Assembly (NCBI RefSeq): GCF_921293095.1
Contig: NC_060251.1
Coordinates: 57,677,585-57,741,584 of the forward strand
Origin: Ischnura elegans
Taxonomy: Eukaryota > Arthropoda > Insecta > Odonata > Coenagrionidae
DNA: 64,000 nt
Reading direction: 5' to 3'
The position numbers and the translations under genes were made by a program. Position 1 is the stretch's first letter; the number at the start of each line of letters is the position of its first letter. The notes under the pieces were generated by a model. The model saw only the letters and a program-made list of their open reading frames with translations, was not told the DNA's origin and did not search any database. Positions 12,601 through 24,600 of this stretch are shown piece after piece.

Positions 12601-15600
12601 ACAGGGGATGTGAGAACAATTAGAGCGCTGACTGGGAAAGGCCGAACTGAACCATATTCCATCATCGTGCGTGCATCTGACAGAGGTGCTTCACCCTTGT
12701 ACTCGGATGCGGTCCTCTCAGTGCTGGTCGGAGATGTAGCCTCGAATGATGGCGTGCCTCAATTCATCCGCCCCACCCAATCTGAAGTGGCCAGAATCCC
12801 TGAGGTAAATTTCATGAAGTAAATGTAAAAGCTGTGGGGCACGGTTTTACTGAGGTTATGGTTGGGGAAGCTGAAACAGTAACCGATACAGAAAAAACTC
12901 AAAGGGGGATTTTCTCTATTTTTTTTAGATATTTTGAGTCACCTTTACTTTTATCGTATGAAAAATAACCAAGGGCATGCAAAATTGAACATACCGTATT
13001 TGTCTGAATATAGTCCCCCCCTTTTTTCCAAAAATGCTCATTGTAAAAGTAAAGGGGGGACTATATTCAAACCCATTTTTTTTTTTTTTTCCTGAAACTC
13101 AAGCCTCAAAATTAGGGGGGGGGGACTATATTCAGAGGGGGACTATATTCGGAGAAATACAGTAGTTTTATTTAAATTAATTATATGCACATGCAAGACA
13201 ATGCTATCATATGATATGAAAAAGTTAAAATTGTGGTTCTGCGATATATTAGACAACGCGGGCAGCCTTGCAAGGGAGAGGCACGCACCCCCTGCACCTC
13301 CCATATGCATCCGCCACTGAGCTGAAATGGATAATCTAGAAAACATTATTCATTCACATTTGTACATAATTTTACTCCTCTGTTTCAATGCTGAGTGATT
13401 ATTGGCTAATAAAAAACTTAATTTAGCGATTGAGGAGTTCCAGGTTTAAATCCCGAGTGAAGCCTTTGAACATGCTTGAACAGAAATCCTCCAAGTCTGA
13501 GGTAAAACTGTGAAAGAACCTGGCCCCCATACTCTGAATGCATTAAAAAATCTAGGACTTCCCAACAAGATCTACTCCCTTGTATTTTAAATAGGAAAAT
13601 ACAAGGGAGTAGTATAAATAGAAATAGTAGAAATAATGTTTTAAGTGCATTTTGAAGTTATATTCAGTATTTATTATGTAATGCAGCTATTCTCAGTACC
13701 AAGATAATTGTGTACAACTATTACATAAGCATAATAACAAAATCACTCATTTTTTCACAAACCATTTTCTCACCTCTTCGTCAAATGTATCTAAGCACCG
13801 CACAACCCCTACATTACTTTCCAATGCATTGTGTAAAACTAATCACTTCAAGATGGCTCTCCCCTTAACAATTCATTATTTATCTTTCATCACCATTGCA
13901 TCGTCTCAAACAAAGAAATAAAAGAAATAAAAATAAAAACGAACATGCTCACAAATAAAAAAAAACAAACAACAAATGAACTTAAAAACAGAAAATAAAT
14001 CCTTTAAAAAATACAGTGCACTCCTGATTATCCGGGCTAATGATGGGGAGGGACGGCACGAATAATCGGAAAACACGGATAACCAAAACTTTCACTTAAA
14101 TGTCTTACAATGCTCATAATTTACCTAAAACATACAATACATTATTATTTATGCAGTTATTCTGTTATTTTAGAGTTCTTCCCGGATTCAATGAGAGCTT
14201 TATAAAGAATTCTTAAGAATTCTTTGCCAATTAGCGATCTTTTAAGCAGAGCGCAGTCGCTCACTGTGAGGCTTGTAAAACAGGAACATGGTGCTCCCGT
14301 GAATGCAGCTAGCGCGCAATCGCTTCCATTTTACGAAGGATTCTAACAGAAATAACAAGCCCGGTTCATCCTAGCATTAACACACTCAATGCTGAGAAAA
14401 TTTATGATAACACACCGCCACGCGGAAAAAATATTTTGCAATAATATCAGATATTATGTCTTCCTTAATCGTATACAATCGTACATAGTTCAAAATTATT
14501 AAAATTTGCACTATTAATAAAGAAAATATTAAATATTATAATAAAATTATAATTATTATATTATAATTAAAAGAAGGCAAAAAATCTGTTGCAAGCAAAC
14601 GGCTTGTATCCAGTCACAGGAGAAGACACACTGAGACGCTGGGCACAATAGGGTAGTTTCCTTCATCAAAGAAACCGAAAGGCATTGATTGCGATTTGTT
14701 ACCCACCATTACTGTATTCATAATATACAAATTATTTCGTTTTAGAAATACCGGTTTAGACGAATGGCAATGGTCCATTTTTATCCTCATTTGAAAAGGG
14801 CCAGATTGGCGCCCATGCGATGCCACTCCACATGACGTCACAGGGACCTAGTTTCTACACGAGAGGATAGGAGTTATACATCGTCTGAGGTTACCAATGC
14901 ATGCATGAGGCACAGAGCTCAGGGAAACATCTCGTAATAATCACACATTAAAACTGGCTTAGGTCGGAAAGTTTTCTTCGTTTGATAAGGTATTAATTAA
15001 CCTTTTTTAAGCCAAGCGCTACCATCCAGCAAGGTACTCAGCTACCCGCTAGCATCCTGCGTCCTATCAGCGCTCAGAGCCTCGATCAAGGTCACCTCAC
15101 AAGGCGGGAGGGGGAACCAGAAATACGTCACACGGAGAGATTTCCTTACCCGTCGCGTTTTCGCGCGCTTGAAAATTTTCACTTTTCATTTAATCGTGAA
15201 AAATAGATATCGTCATTTAAAAATCTAAAAGCGTGAAATACGTACTCCAGGAGTAATAATCTTCCGATATAGGCAATAAAAAAATAATAGGAAACCACCC
15301 TATTGCAGGGTCTAGTAGAAGACGCGGAGGCAGATGGTGGGCCGAGAAACCTAACGGGACCGATGCCTTGTATTCAAGGCATCCGCGTCCTAGGCTAGCG
15401 CTGGATGCCTTGAATTCAAGGCATCCGCATTGAGTGTGTTAATGCAGTAATTCGGATGATTTTGCGTCCGATTTCATTTTTTTATAAAGATCGCGGAAAA
15501 AATTGAGCGAGTGTAAAAATCATGCACGGATAACCCGCAGCTGAATAATCGGGAGTCTGCTGTGCAGTGTTTTGTAACCCCAATTTTCTCACGTAAGGAA

Positions 15601-18600
15601 TATGAAAATAATACTCACCTCTTGTGGCATGTATATGAATATCAGTATTTGTGTTTATTAATTTGATCAAGTATAAAGTGTTTTTCATACTTTCTGTTAG
15701 TATGTTTATAACCCTCTCAGCTCTGTTTCTAATGTTTTGTACATATAGTGAAATGATTATCTTGAGAATTCCCAAGAACCTGGAAAATTTTCAATCATGT
15801 ATGTATGTTGGTATCTCATATTCAATCATGTATGTATGCTGGTATCTCATATTGACTTTAGCCTTGCAGATGTATAATTTGCCAATGGTGAAATAATTTA
15901 TTATTTATTATTATTATTATTATTATTATTTTAACTGTTTAATTGGATCCCAGTAATTTATTTATCTTCAAATTTTAAATCTCATCAGAATTTTATGTGC
16001 TGAGAAAAAAATTGAAGTGCATGTGTATGATTTTCCATGCATTTACATATTATGAGCAAAATTCTCTAGATTCTCCTCAAGATGGATATATGTATCTGCT
16101 ATTTCTTTGCTTTACTGGGAGAGGAGGTATCATCCTCCCATTTATTTGAGTTCTCCAGTCAACTGTGCTGGTGTATCTAAATTATAGGTGTAGTTTTCCC
16201 TATGCACTTAAACTATTTTTTGGAATTTTCAAGTTTAAAACTTACGTGTGCCTTTTTTCCAGAATTCTCCAATTGGTTCTCCAGTTTTTAAAGTGAAGGC
16301 ATCTGATCCTGATGATCCAAACACTCCAAATGGGAGAATATATTACAGATTTCTTGATGAAGGCAAAACAGGGAGTGATGCCATGACCTTCTCCATCAGT
16401 GAGTACCGTTTTATGTTTCTTTCAATTATTATTCCTGTATTATTATGAGGAAATGGGGCATCAACCACCTTCAAACTTCCCGTACGATATAAATTATTGC
16501 TCCCGAGTACCATGTCTCAAGGCCTCCCAAATGAATTTGGACCTTTCAACGGAATTTACTGTATTCTGGCTTAATTTTCAAGCTCATTATGAGTTGATCT
16601 TATTATTAAATATAGACTTTTGACTTAATTCTTGTAAATTTCAATTGCAGATAGAGATACTGGTCTCATTACCACAAGAAAGCAAGTTGATCGTGAGAGG
16701 AAGGATCGCTACACTCTGATATTGGAGGCATCGGACGGAGGAGAGCCACCGCAGCAAGCCTCTAAAGTCTTGGATGTGATTGTTGAAGATGTTGATGACC
16801 ACAAACCAATCTTCAAAAGAGCTCTGGTACGTTGAATTTAGTTGACTCTTCAAGAGTGACTTTGAATTAAAGCATCTGACCCCCGAGAGTGTGTAATTCA
16901 ATGGCTGAGTCCAGCCAGTTTCATCCTCTGGTACGAACGATGAACCATTTGCATCAAGTGCTTTCATAGTGTATTCTCATAGTTCATTTTCAAATATATG
17001 GGCATGTGTACTTCCATTTTGTATTCATATGATATATGATACTACATGTGGCTAATTTTGGCCTTTCCTATTCTCTGATTGGTATTTTTAAAGAAGTATT
17101 TTCAAGGTTAAAAACTTAAGTAACATCTGCACTAAGTATTTGACATTTCTCAATTTAAATCACCATGTGATCTAAAAATACCTCCAACTACAGTCCAGCC
17201 ACCGAGAGTAGTCCAATAACAGGTACAAGGGGTAGGGGGCAAGGTTGCCAGGTAAGAAAGAGAAACGCCCACCTCACATGCATAAAAAGGCTTCCCTTAA
17301 GAAAGGAGCCAGAAGGGATGAGGAGTGTTAAGGACACAAAGGAAGAATCTCTTGATTTGGTAATTCAAAGAGAGGGCTTGTTTTGGTGGTTCAGGCTTGT
17401 ACCAGTGCTTCATATGCATGTTTAGGGATGTGCGAGAAGTACTTTTTGGTCTTGAGACGAGTATCGAGTCGAGTTGAAAACTACTCGTGAGTATCGAGTC
17501 GAGTAGGGCAATTCCTAAACCAGACAATACAGCAATGCAAGTTCCAACATATTTTCATTTTTCCAATCCCCTTGTGAATTTTCTATTCTGAATGCTTAGC
17601 TTGATCTAAAGAGGAAAAGATAATGAGGAACCTTTGTTGTTATTGTGACACGATTCGGAAATGAATGAAAATTAATGTGTCTTAAATAGTTCCATACCCA
17701 GACGGCACAGAATCCTCCGTATCTAATTCGTATGCAGATAGTATCCATTGACTACCGCTCCATCGCTTTTTGTCAATGGATACTATCTGCATACGAATTA
17801 GATACGGAGGATTCTATGCCGTCTGGGTAAGCACATTTGAAATGAATTTACCTCTAGTACTATGTCGTCAATTTAATTAATGAATGTATCCAAACTACTC
17901 AGAAGAGCCCTCAGTGAAGGACTTAGTACGAAGCGAATGAACTATAACTAAGCGTTAGTTTCGTAGACCAAGCAATTTTTTTTCTTTCTTTCTTACAATG
18001 TGTAATAAAACCATAGCAACTCTTTTTTTGTCAGTGCAAGAAGGAAACTAAATGCAACAAAGAAATAAACAGAAAATTACATAATACTCAAATAGCTAAA
18101 AACATGGCACCACTTGTGAACTCAAATACCGGAAAAAACCAGCATTGCCCGTACAATCCTAAACATTTTTACATATTCTCTTGGCGTTTGAGTAAAGAAA
18201 GTATGGTAGGGTATAAAAGTATCGCACAAGAAAATGCCCACGATGCATCGGTCCACTCCAATAACACCGCCAGGTCAGAAGACAGTCGGCTGCCGTGAAT
18301 GACAAAAAGTTATTCGGTGCCCACGCTGACCACTATAGTGGTTGACTGCTACATGTACTTAGGCTGAAACTCTTAGGCTAAGGCATTAGAAAAACTCATC
18401 GACTTTAAAAACGATATCATTGCATGAGTTTCATGATTGTGTCTCCTGTCGGCAGATTTCTGAACTTACTGGCCTCGACAGTAATGTAACTGAAACTACT
18501 CGACTTGACTCGACATTTGTTTCACTACTCGAAGTACTCGAGTCGAGTACCAACTACTCCCTATGCATGTGACAATGTTGTATGACTAGGCGAGGGTGTG

Positions 18601-21600
18601 AGGTGCTTTTGGGGACAGTGATTCGTTGCAAATCGTGCTGGCGCATGGCTCTCCACTCCTCCTTCAGAACTGTCATTGGGCAACTCTTGCCAGCTGGACT
18701 ATAGAGTAATGCTGGAGGCAAAGAGTCGACTAATGCACATGCTGTGTTGTACACACTTGAGGTGTTCAAGTCTTAATTGAAAACATCGAAATATATTCAT
18801 AGAACATGTATAAATAAACTCTGCCATTATTCTACTATTTACAAATCATCATCCTCTTCTCTAAGCCTCCAAAAATCAAGGATTTGAAATTTCGTAACTG
18901 GTTTTTCACCACGTTTTCATCATTGCTTGTTGTGTTTTACTCTGCCTAGCCAACACAGATAATCCCATTTAATTTTTTTGTATCTGGTAATACTTATGTA
19001 ACTGTTACTTCTCATTATGAAGAAGGAAAATTCAAACAGTGATCGTCACTATACTTTATTTTCTCTTCTGCATTGGATTAGAGTCAAATATTAAATTCAC
19101 AATATCTTGTGGATAAACATAATTTTTTCTGACATTCATTTTTTTCAGTATGAAGAACCAATAGTCTTTCGTATTAGAGAAGAAATTGAAGAGGGCACTG
19201 TGATTGGAAGTGTTGCTGCTATCGATGAAGACATAGGAAACAATGCCAAAATAGATTATCGTATTATATGTAAGTCATCTTGTTCACCTTTATCTCTCAT
19301 GGCTAGAATAACAACATTTTTGAAATTGATGCTATGTATCAACAATTATTCCATTTTCTTCAATTACTTTCTAGTACGATTAGTTACCCCCTTAATTAAA
19401 AAAAAAAAGTTTGAGTCAACATTAATGGAAATGAATGATTGCTTCCAAGAACTATGTTGAAACAAAGTTGCAACATATTTTATGCTCTCTGGCATTCTGG
19501 AAACACCTTCGTTCATTCATTCCACACATTTTAATGTACCAATTTACAATGAAATTGTAATTGCAAAAATGAAAAGTTCTGTAGATATATATTGTATGCA
19601 TGCTTCATTTCTATATTATGAAATAATTGTGCTTGAGGTGTACTGCTAGAATAGAATTACTTTTACCTGATTACTTTACCCTCATTTTATGTAGAAGTCT
19701 CATGATCTTTTGTCATCCTCCTTCTCGTCCATTTTGATGCATATGTATCTTGAGACTCTTGGATGAGCTGCATTTTTGGTTACCTATAACGGTAGGTATT
19801 ACTTTTTTCATATTTTTTCAGATGGAAATGAGCAAGGGTTGTTCAAGATTTCTCGAGCTGAGAATAATACAGGAGTCGTAAGCACGGCAGGGCGTATTGA
19901 CCGAGAGGAGTCAAGTGTTCACAACCTTGTTATCAAATGCTTTCCTGCCTCTGAGTCTTTGGAGTATCCTCACAAGCCTTACAACTACCAGGTATGCAAT
20001 GAGGACACGATCAGTGCACACTAATGGGGCAGCCCAGGCCAATACATACTGAATATTTTCATTTGTGACAAGCCATTGTGTAAGCTGCACCGAATATGAG
20101 CCTGCACCTGGGGACCGAAATTTTGTGTAGAAATTTTTTTTGAAGAAAAATTATAAAGGTGTGCATGGTTCAGGCATGGAAATGCAATACACTCCCGATT
20201 GTCCAGGCTAATGACGGGGAGAGACGGCACGAATAATTGGAAAACACGGATAATCCAAACTTTCACTTTAATGTCTTGCAATTCATAATTAACGTAAAAC
20301 AAACAATATATTATTATTTATGCAGTTATTCTGTTATTTAAGAGAGCTTCCCGGACTCATTGAGAGATTTCTTTGCCAGTTCGCGATCTTTTTAGTGGCA
20401 ATAACATGGTTGTACTTGTATTAATAATGCTCTATGTGAGGCCTGGTTTTGAAAACCACACATCCGTGGTTGTGTGATCACGGATACAGAAAATTGGTTT
20501 GCACGAATGCTTCAAAACCACTGCTCGACGTCGGAAACTACACTGTCAGGCACCACGCCATGTAGTCGCATCTGGCAGAAGTAGCCTGAGTTACAACTAC
20601 TGCACAACGTGTATCCGTGATCAAGGAGCACGGTCGCACACTGCAAGGCTTGGAAAAAAAGAACACGGTGCTCCCGTGAATACAGCTAGCGCGTAATTGC
20701 TTGCGTTTTACTTAGGGTATTCTAACGGAAATAATAAGCCTGGAGTATCCTAGCATTAATGCCATTCTGATGATTTTGCGTCAGATTTTTTTAAATATAA
20801 AGATCATGGAAAAAATTGAGCGAGATTGAAAATCATGCACGGATAATCCACCACCCAGATAAACTATAAATAGCCGGATAATCGGGAGTCTGCTGTATGC
20901 AGGAAAAAGTGAAATAAATCAGTTCTATTTATGAGAAGAAAATAACCGATATTTCAGGCTATAAATTTGTACTTACAAAGGAAGAAGCTTGGATAATTTC
21001 CCTTTTTCTTAGAAGTGTGTTGAAGAATTAGTGTTAGTCCTTTTGATGAAAGAAGTGTGTATACTTAAATTGTCATATTAGGGTGATGTATAACATCATC
21101 AGGATTTTTTGTGTAGTGTTCCCATCAAGGGTCATTATAATTACACAAAATGGAATATTTTTTGAAATACCCTTTAAAAAATGCTACTATAATATTTTTA
21201 AATTAAATGCTTCTAATACTTTCCCCTTCTAAAAATTCCAAGTCCTATCTTGCTACCTTAGGTGTTGTGTTCAAATCCTACCTGGATGGGTTTTTCACCT
21301 ATGTCTTTGTGCAACTGGTTACATGGTAGAAGTGACTGTAGCTCCAATTTCACCATTATATATGATGGTGACATTAATGAAATGGATAAAGTTATTATCT
21401 TTTGAATTGAGTGTATGAGTCATGAAATCTTCTCTCTTTATTTTAAGGATCCATCAGAAATCCAAGTGAAAGTAATTGTGAGTGATATTGATGACAATCG
21501 TCCTGTGTTCGTCAAGGGAAATATGACTGTAGGTAAGTGACTGGTAACTCAGAGTTATCCTAGCAAAATTATTCTCATATTTTGATGATATCAACTTCTT

Positions 21601-24600
21601 AATTCTTCTATCTCCATTTCATCTGTGCTTTGTGCTTAAATTATTATCCTCTGCTAAAACAGAGCTTAGTACCTGATTTTAATGTCTCCTCTTTGACCAG
21701 GCTTGCTTTCATTAATTGAGCATTAAGTCATAACAAATTAGGAAGTATACATATGGAAAGATATGTTTAGACCAGTGTTGCAGCGAGGGGGGGGGGGGTT
21801 TGGGGGATAAAACCCCCCCAGAGCTCAGAGAAATTTGTTTTATAAAAATATTTTAATGTGAAAAATTTTGCAATTAATATTAGGGGGACGGATTACTTAC
21901 AAAAAAAACATCAAACACAGCCATAAAACTCACCATTTTGAATCATTTATCTTTAAAAAATTTCTGGGGGATGGCTCCCGCACCTCCCGCTTACCCTGGC
22001 GGGTATCCCATAACTCCCTGATCCTTCAGTATTAGTTGCACCTAAACCGCCACCCCCCCCTAGGCTTAATTCCTTGCTGCACCCCCGGTTTAGACAGTTT
22101 CTTTTTTTTTATGGACACCTAAAAACCTGCATGTTTCCAGAAATAGTGAATTAAATTCACCCTTGTATATTCTTGTTTAAATTTTGGAGTTAATATTTGC
22201 TTTTTGTGGTTTTTCTTCAGGAGTACGCCTAAATGTGCCTGTGGACACTCCTGTGGTGAGATTGGAAGCCAAGGATGTCGATGCAGATTCTGGCCCAATC
22301 AACTTCAATTTAACCTCTGCAACATTTTCCACTCTTTCCGGATTACCTTCTCCATACATCATTGATGGACAATCTACGAACACCGCTCCTATTGACGTAT
22401 TTCGTCTTGGATTTGAAGATGGAGAGCTGAGGACTGCACAGAGTCTAGTTCCTTACGCTGATGGGGTATTTACTCTATTGGTCACAGCCACATCAATCAG
22501 TACTACTCCTAAAGCTACTGCCAAGACGAATATGACTGTGTCACAGCTTCACAGACAAGCTAATGCTACTTTAAAGGTAAGGACTGCTGCCTCATGCATC
22601 TTTTTAAATATATACGATGTGCTCAGTCATGGGCGTACCCAGCAGGGGGCAGGGAGGGGGCAACTGCCCCCCCCCCCCCACCCTAAAGGCGAAAATAAAT
22701 TTAGTTGAAAACAAAAGTTTTGAACAAATTTTCCTTTTGAAGAAAAATGATATTAGTATGAGACATGGAACTAAAATAAAAAATAAACATTATTTTTTCA
22801 AGCAAATAATAAAAACTAATAAATTGCTGTCATAATTTCCTTGAAATTTTGGTCTCATTAACCTTTTCTGTGCAAAAAAGTTACAACTTGGACGACCACA
22901 GCTGATCTAGCCCCCCCCCTCCTAGTTTTGTTTCTGGGTACGCCCATGCACTCAATTGTGATACATATTTCACAATGGTTCCTATATTTTAAAGTGGAAA
23001 AGGGCAGATTAAGGGGAGGGTGGCAACTGGCCACCCCTGTTGCTGAGAGGTATTTGCATAACACCACAGCATTGTGGGAAGTAATGAAACCCCGGAAACC
23101 TAAAAACCTCCCAATAGTGATGGAAAAATTTCGGTCAAAATCGACTTTTAATCAAAATGAAAAGCTCAACTTTTCATCAAAAATCGAAATTTGAAGCGAA
23201 AGATTGAATTTGAAAATGTAAAAATTTTTGAAAAAAAAAAGAGTACTAAATAATGGGTTTTAAACTAATTTCAACACTTTTCATAATCTAAAATACTTCA
23301 TTTGTTAAATAAATATTTTGTAAACTCATGATTTTTCAATATTTTTTTCTCTTATGAAGGAAAATAATTGTGTTTTTATATTTCGGTGGGGGATCTGGAC
23401 CCCCCGACTCCCCCACTGGCTATCCCACTTTTCTGTTCGTTATGTAGTAAATTTTGATACAATTCATATCCATAAACATAATCTGTCTGAAACATTATTA
23501 AATTATGGTTATTTTATAAAAATTGGATCAAAGATATCAATTTTAAGTGTCCTAATTGCCCTCTGATATTAATTTTAGGTGTTTGTGCTTAGAGAAAGAG
23601 ATCTCCTGAAATTTGTTTTCTCCAAGCCACCCACTGAAGTTCGTCAAACGCTTCAAGAGTTTCAGCAAGCAGTGGAACAAGCTCTTTTGCTGCCTTCAGT
23701 TTCTCTGAATGTGTACGATGCTCAGTTCCACTCTAAAGGAGATGGTAGCTTAGATTTTGGGAGCACAAGGTAAGTGTGCGTTATCTACCTTCAAATTATT
23801 TTTATTGTCAGTAATTCATGTCATTGTAGCCCATGAAGCCATTGTTTTCGGGGGCAATGAAGAGTTAGGTTGAGTCTGTGGTGGATCTAGAGAGAAACTA
23901 GGGGTGGCTATAGCCCCCTAATGGTGTATCCAGTTTACACTAGATGAAATGTTAATTTTGTTCAGTTGTTGAATATTTACAGGAGAGGAGAGCCTCATAA
24001 ACCTAATATTCAACGCATAACTCTGTGAGCCACGGCACCGTCCGATTATGGCACTAATGAACACAAGTCCAAGGTCATTCACTATCTGCATAGTTGACAT
24101 GCATATGTCTATGTATTGTACAATGTGTTGAAAATTAGTAATGAGACAACCTTAAAATTTTGTTGGAAGCCTCGAAATTCTCAAAAATTTTTTAACCTTC
24201 TGGACCCCCACTACTGCTGGAAGGTTATCACCTAGGCTCTCCCCTTGCCTCTATCCTGGGTCCTCCTGGGTGAGCTTAGTTTATCATAGCAGGGTCATGA
24301 AATCTATTTTTTTGAAGAAATCAAGTTCTTATTGAATGTGGTCTGTGGATTCCAAGTTTCTAAACATATAATCAGAATTTAATGTTACCTACCGTTATAT
24401 TTTCAGCTCCTGCTTCCAGCTGGTTGGGAAGGAGTCTTATGATTTGGCTGAAATGGAGTCCCTTCTCAATGATCCTAACAATGCAGAGCTTGATAAGGTG
24501 TACAAGGACTTTGGTGTTCAAGATGTACAGGTAGGTGATGGAGATATTTCTTTGTTGAAAGTAGATTTATGCCCCTAAATAGTTTTAACGGAAAAATATT

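Larger units (their letters stand above)
651..12804 (+). other. Cadherin exons 1-10: N-terminal part of visible ectodomain
   Basis: These exons encode window residues 1-1040. The first exon is unusually long (912 nt) and carries more than two EC repeats, with linkers DVDDKLPAF, DANDNAPHF and DVNDNAPVF. Linkers at about 2765-2795 (GVAGNQRPMF), 7096-7146 (AYSDDLPVF) and 12728-12770 (DVASNDGVPQF) lack the canonical DxNDN calcium ligands. Exon 6 contains a low-complexity N/G/T-rich insertion of about 25 residues at 7190-7260. Exons 6, 7 and 8 end in phase 0; exons 2, 3, 5 and 9 end in phase 1; exon 4 ends in phase 2. Confidence 0.85.
14377..15442 (+). mobile_element. TTAA-flanked element nested in the pogo-like MITE
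   Basis: TTAA at 14377-14380 and 15439-15442 flank exact inverted ends CACACTCAATGC and GCATTGAGTGTG. Copy 2 of the host MITE reads CCTAGCATTAATGC at the same point with a single TTAA, which is the pre-insertion site. The element carries a 660-bp repeat (14646-15305) and two adjacent palindromes, and encodes nothing recognisable. Confidence 0.85.
14014..15563 (+). mobile_element. Pogo/Tigger-type MITE, copy 1 (interrupted)
   Basis: The left end reads CAGTGCACTCCTGATTATCC with TA before it; the right end reads AATAATCGGGAGTCTGCTGT. Internal sequence (GGACGGCACGAATAATCGG, AAAACACGGATAA, AAAATCATGCACGGATAA) matches copy 2 at 20190-20895. A TTAA element has inserted at 14377. The ends resemble pogo/Tigger termini, but no transposase is present. 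Confidence 0.75.
16263..22576 (+). other. Cadherin exons 11-16: membrane-proximal EC repeats
   Basis: These six exons encode window residues 1041-1388. Linkers DVDDHKPIF (about 16785-16815) and DIDDNRPVF (about 21484-21515) close two repeats. The final EC repeat in exon 16 starts at VRLNVPVDTPVV and carries the DVDADSG calcium motif. Exon 15 is only 85 nt, and its 5' splice site is G|GTAAGT. The intron sites match the consensus, and reading phase 1 alternates with phase 0. Confidence 0.85.

Noticed and set aside
13430-13480. B-box-like CAGGTTTAAATCCC
   Set aside because: The surrounding bases do not form a cloverleaf and no A box is convincing.
21259-21290. B-box-like TGTGTTCAAATCC
   Set aside because: No A box or acceptor stem partner, so not a tRNA gene.
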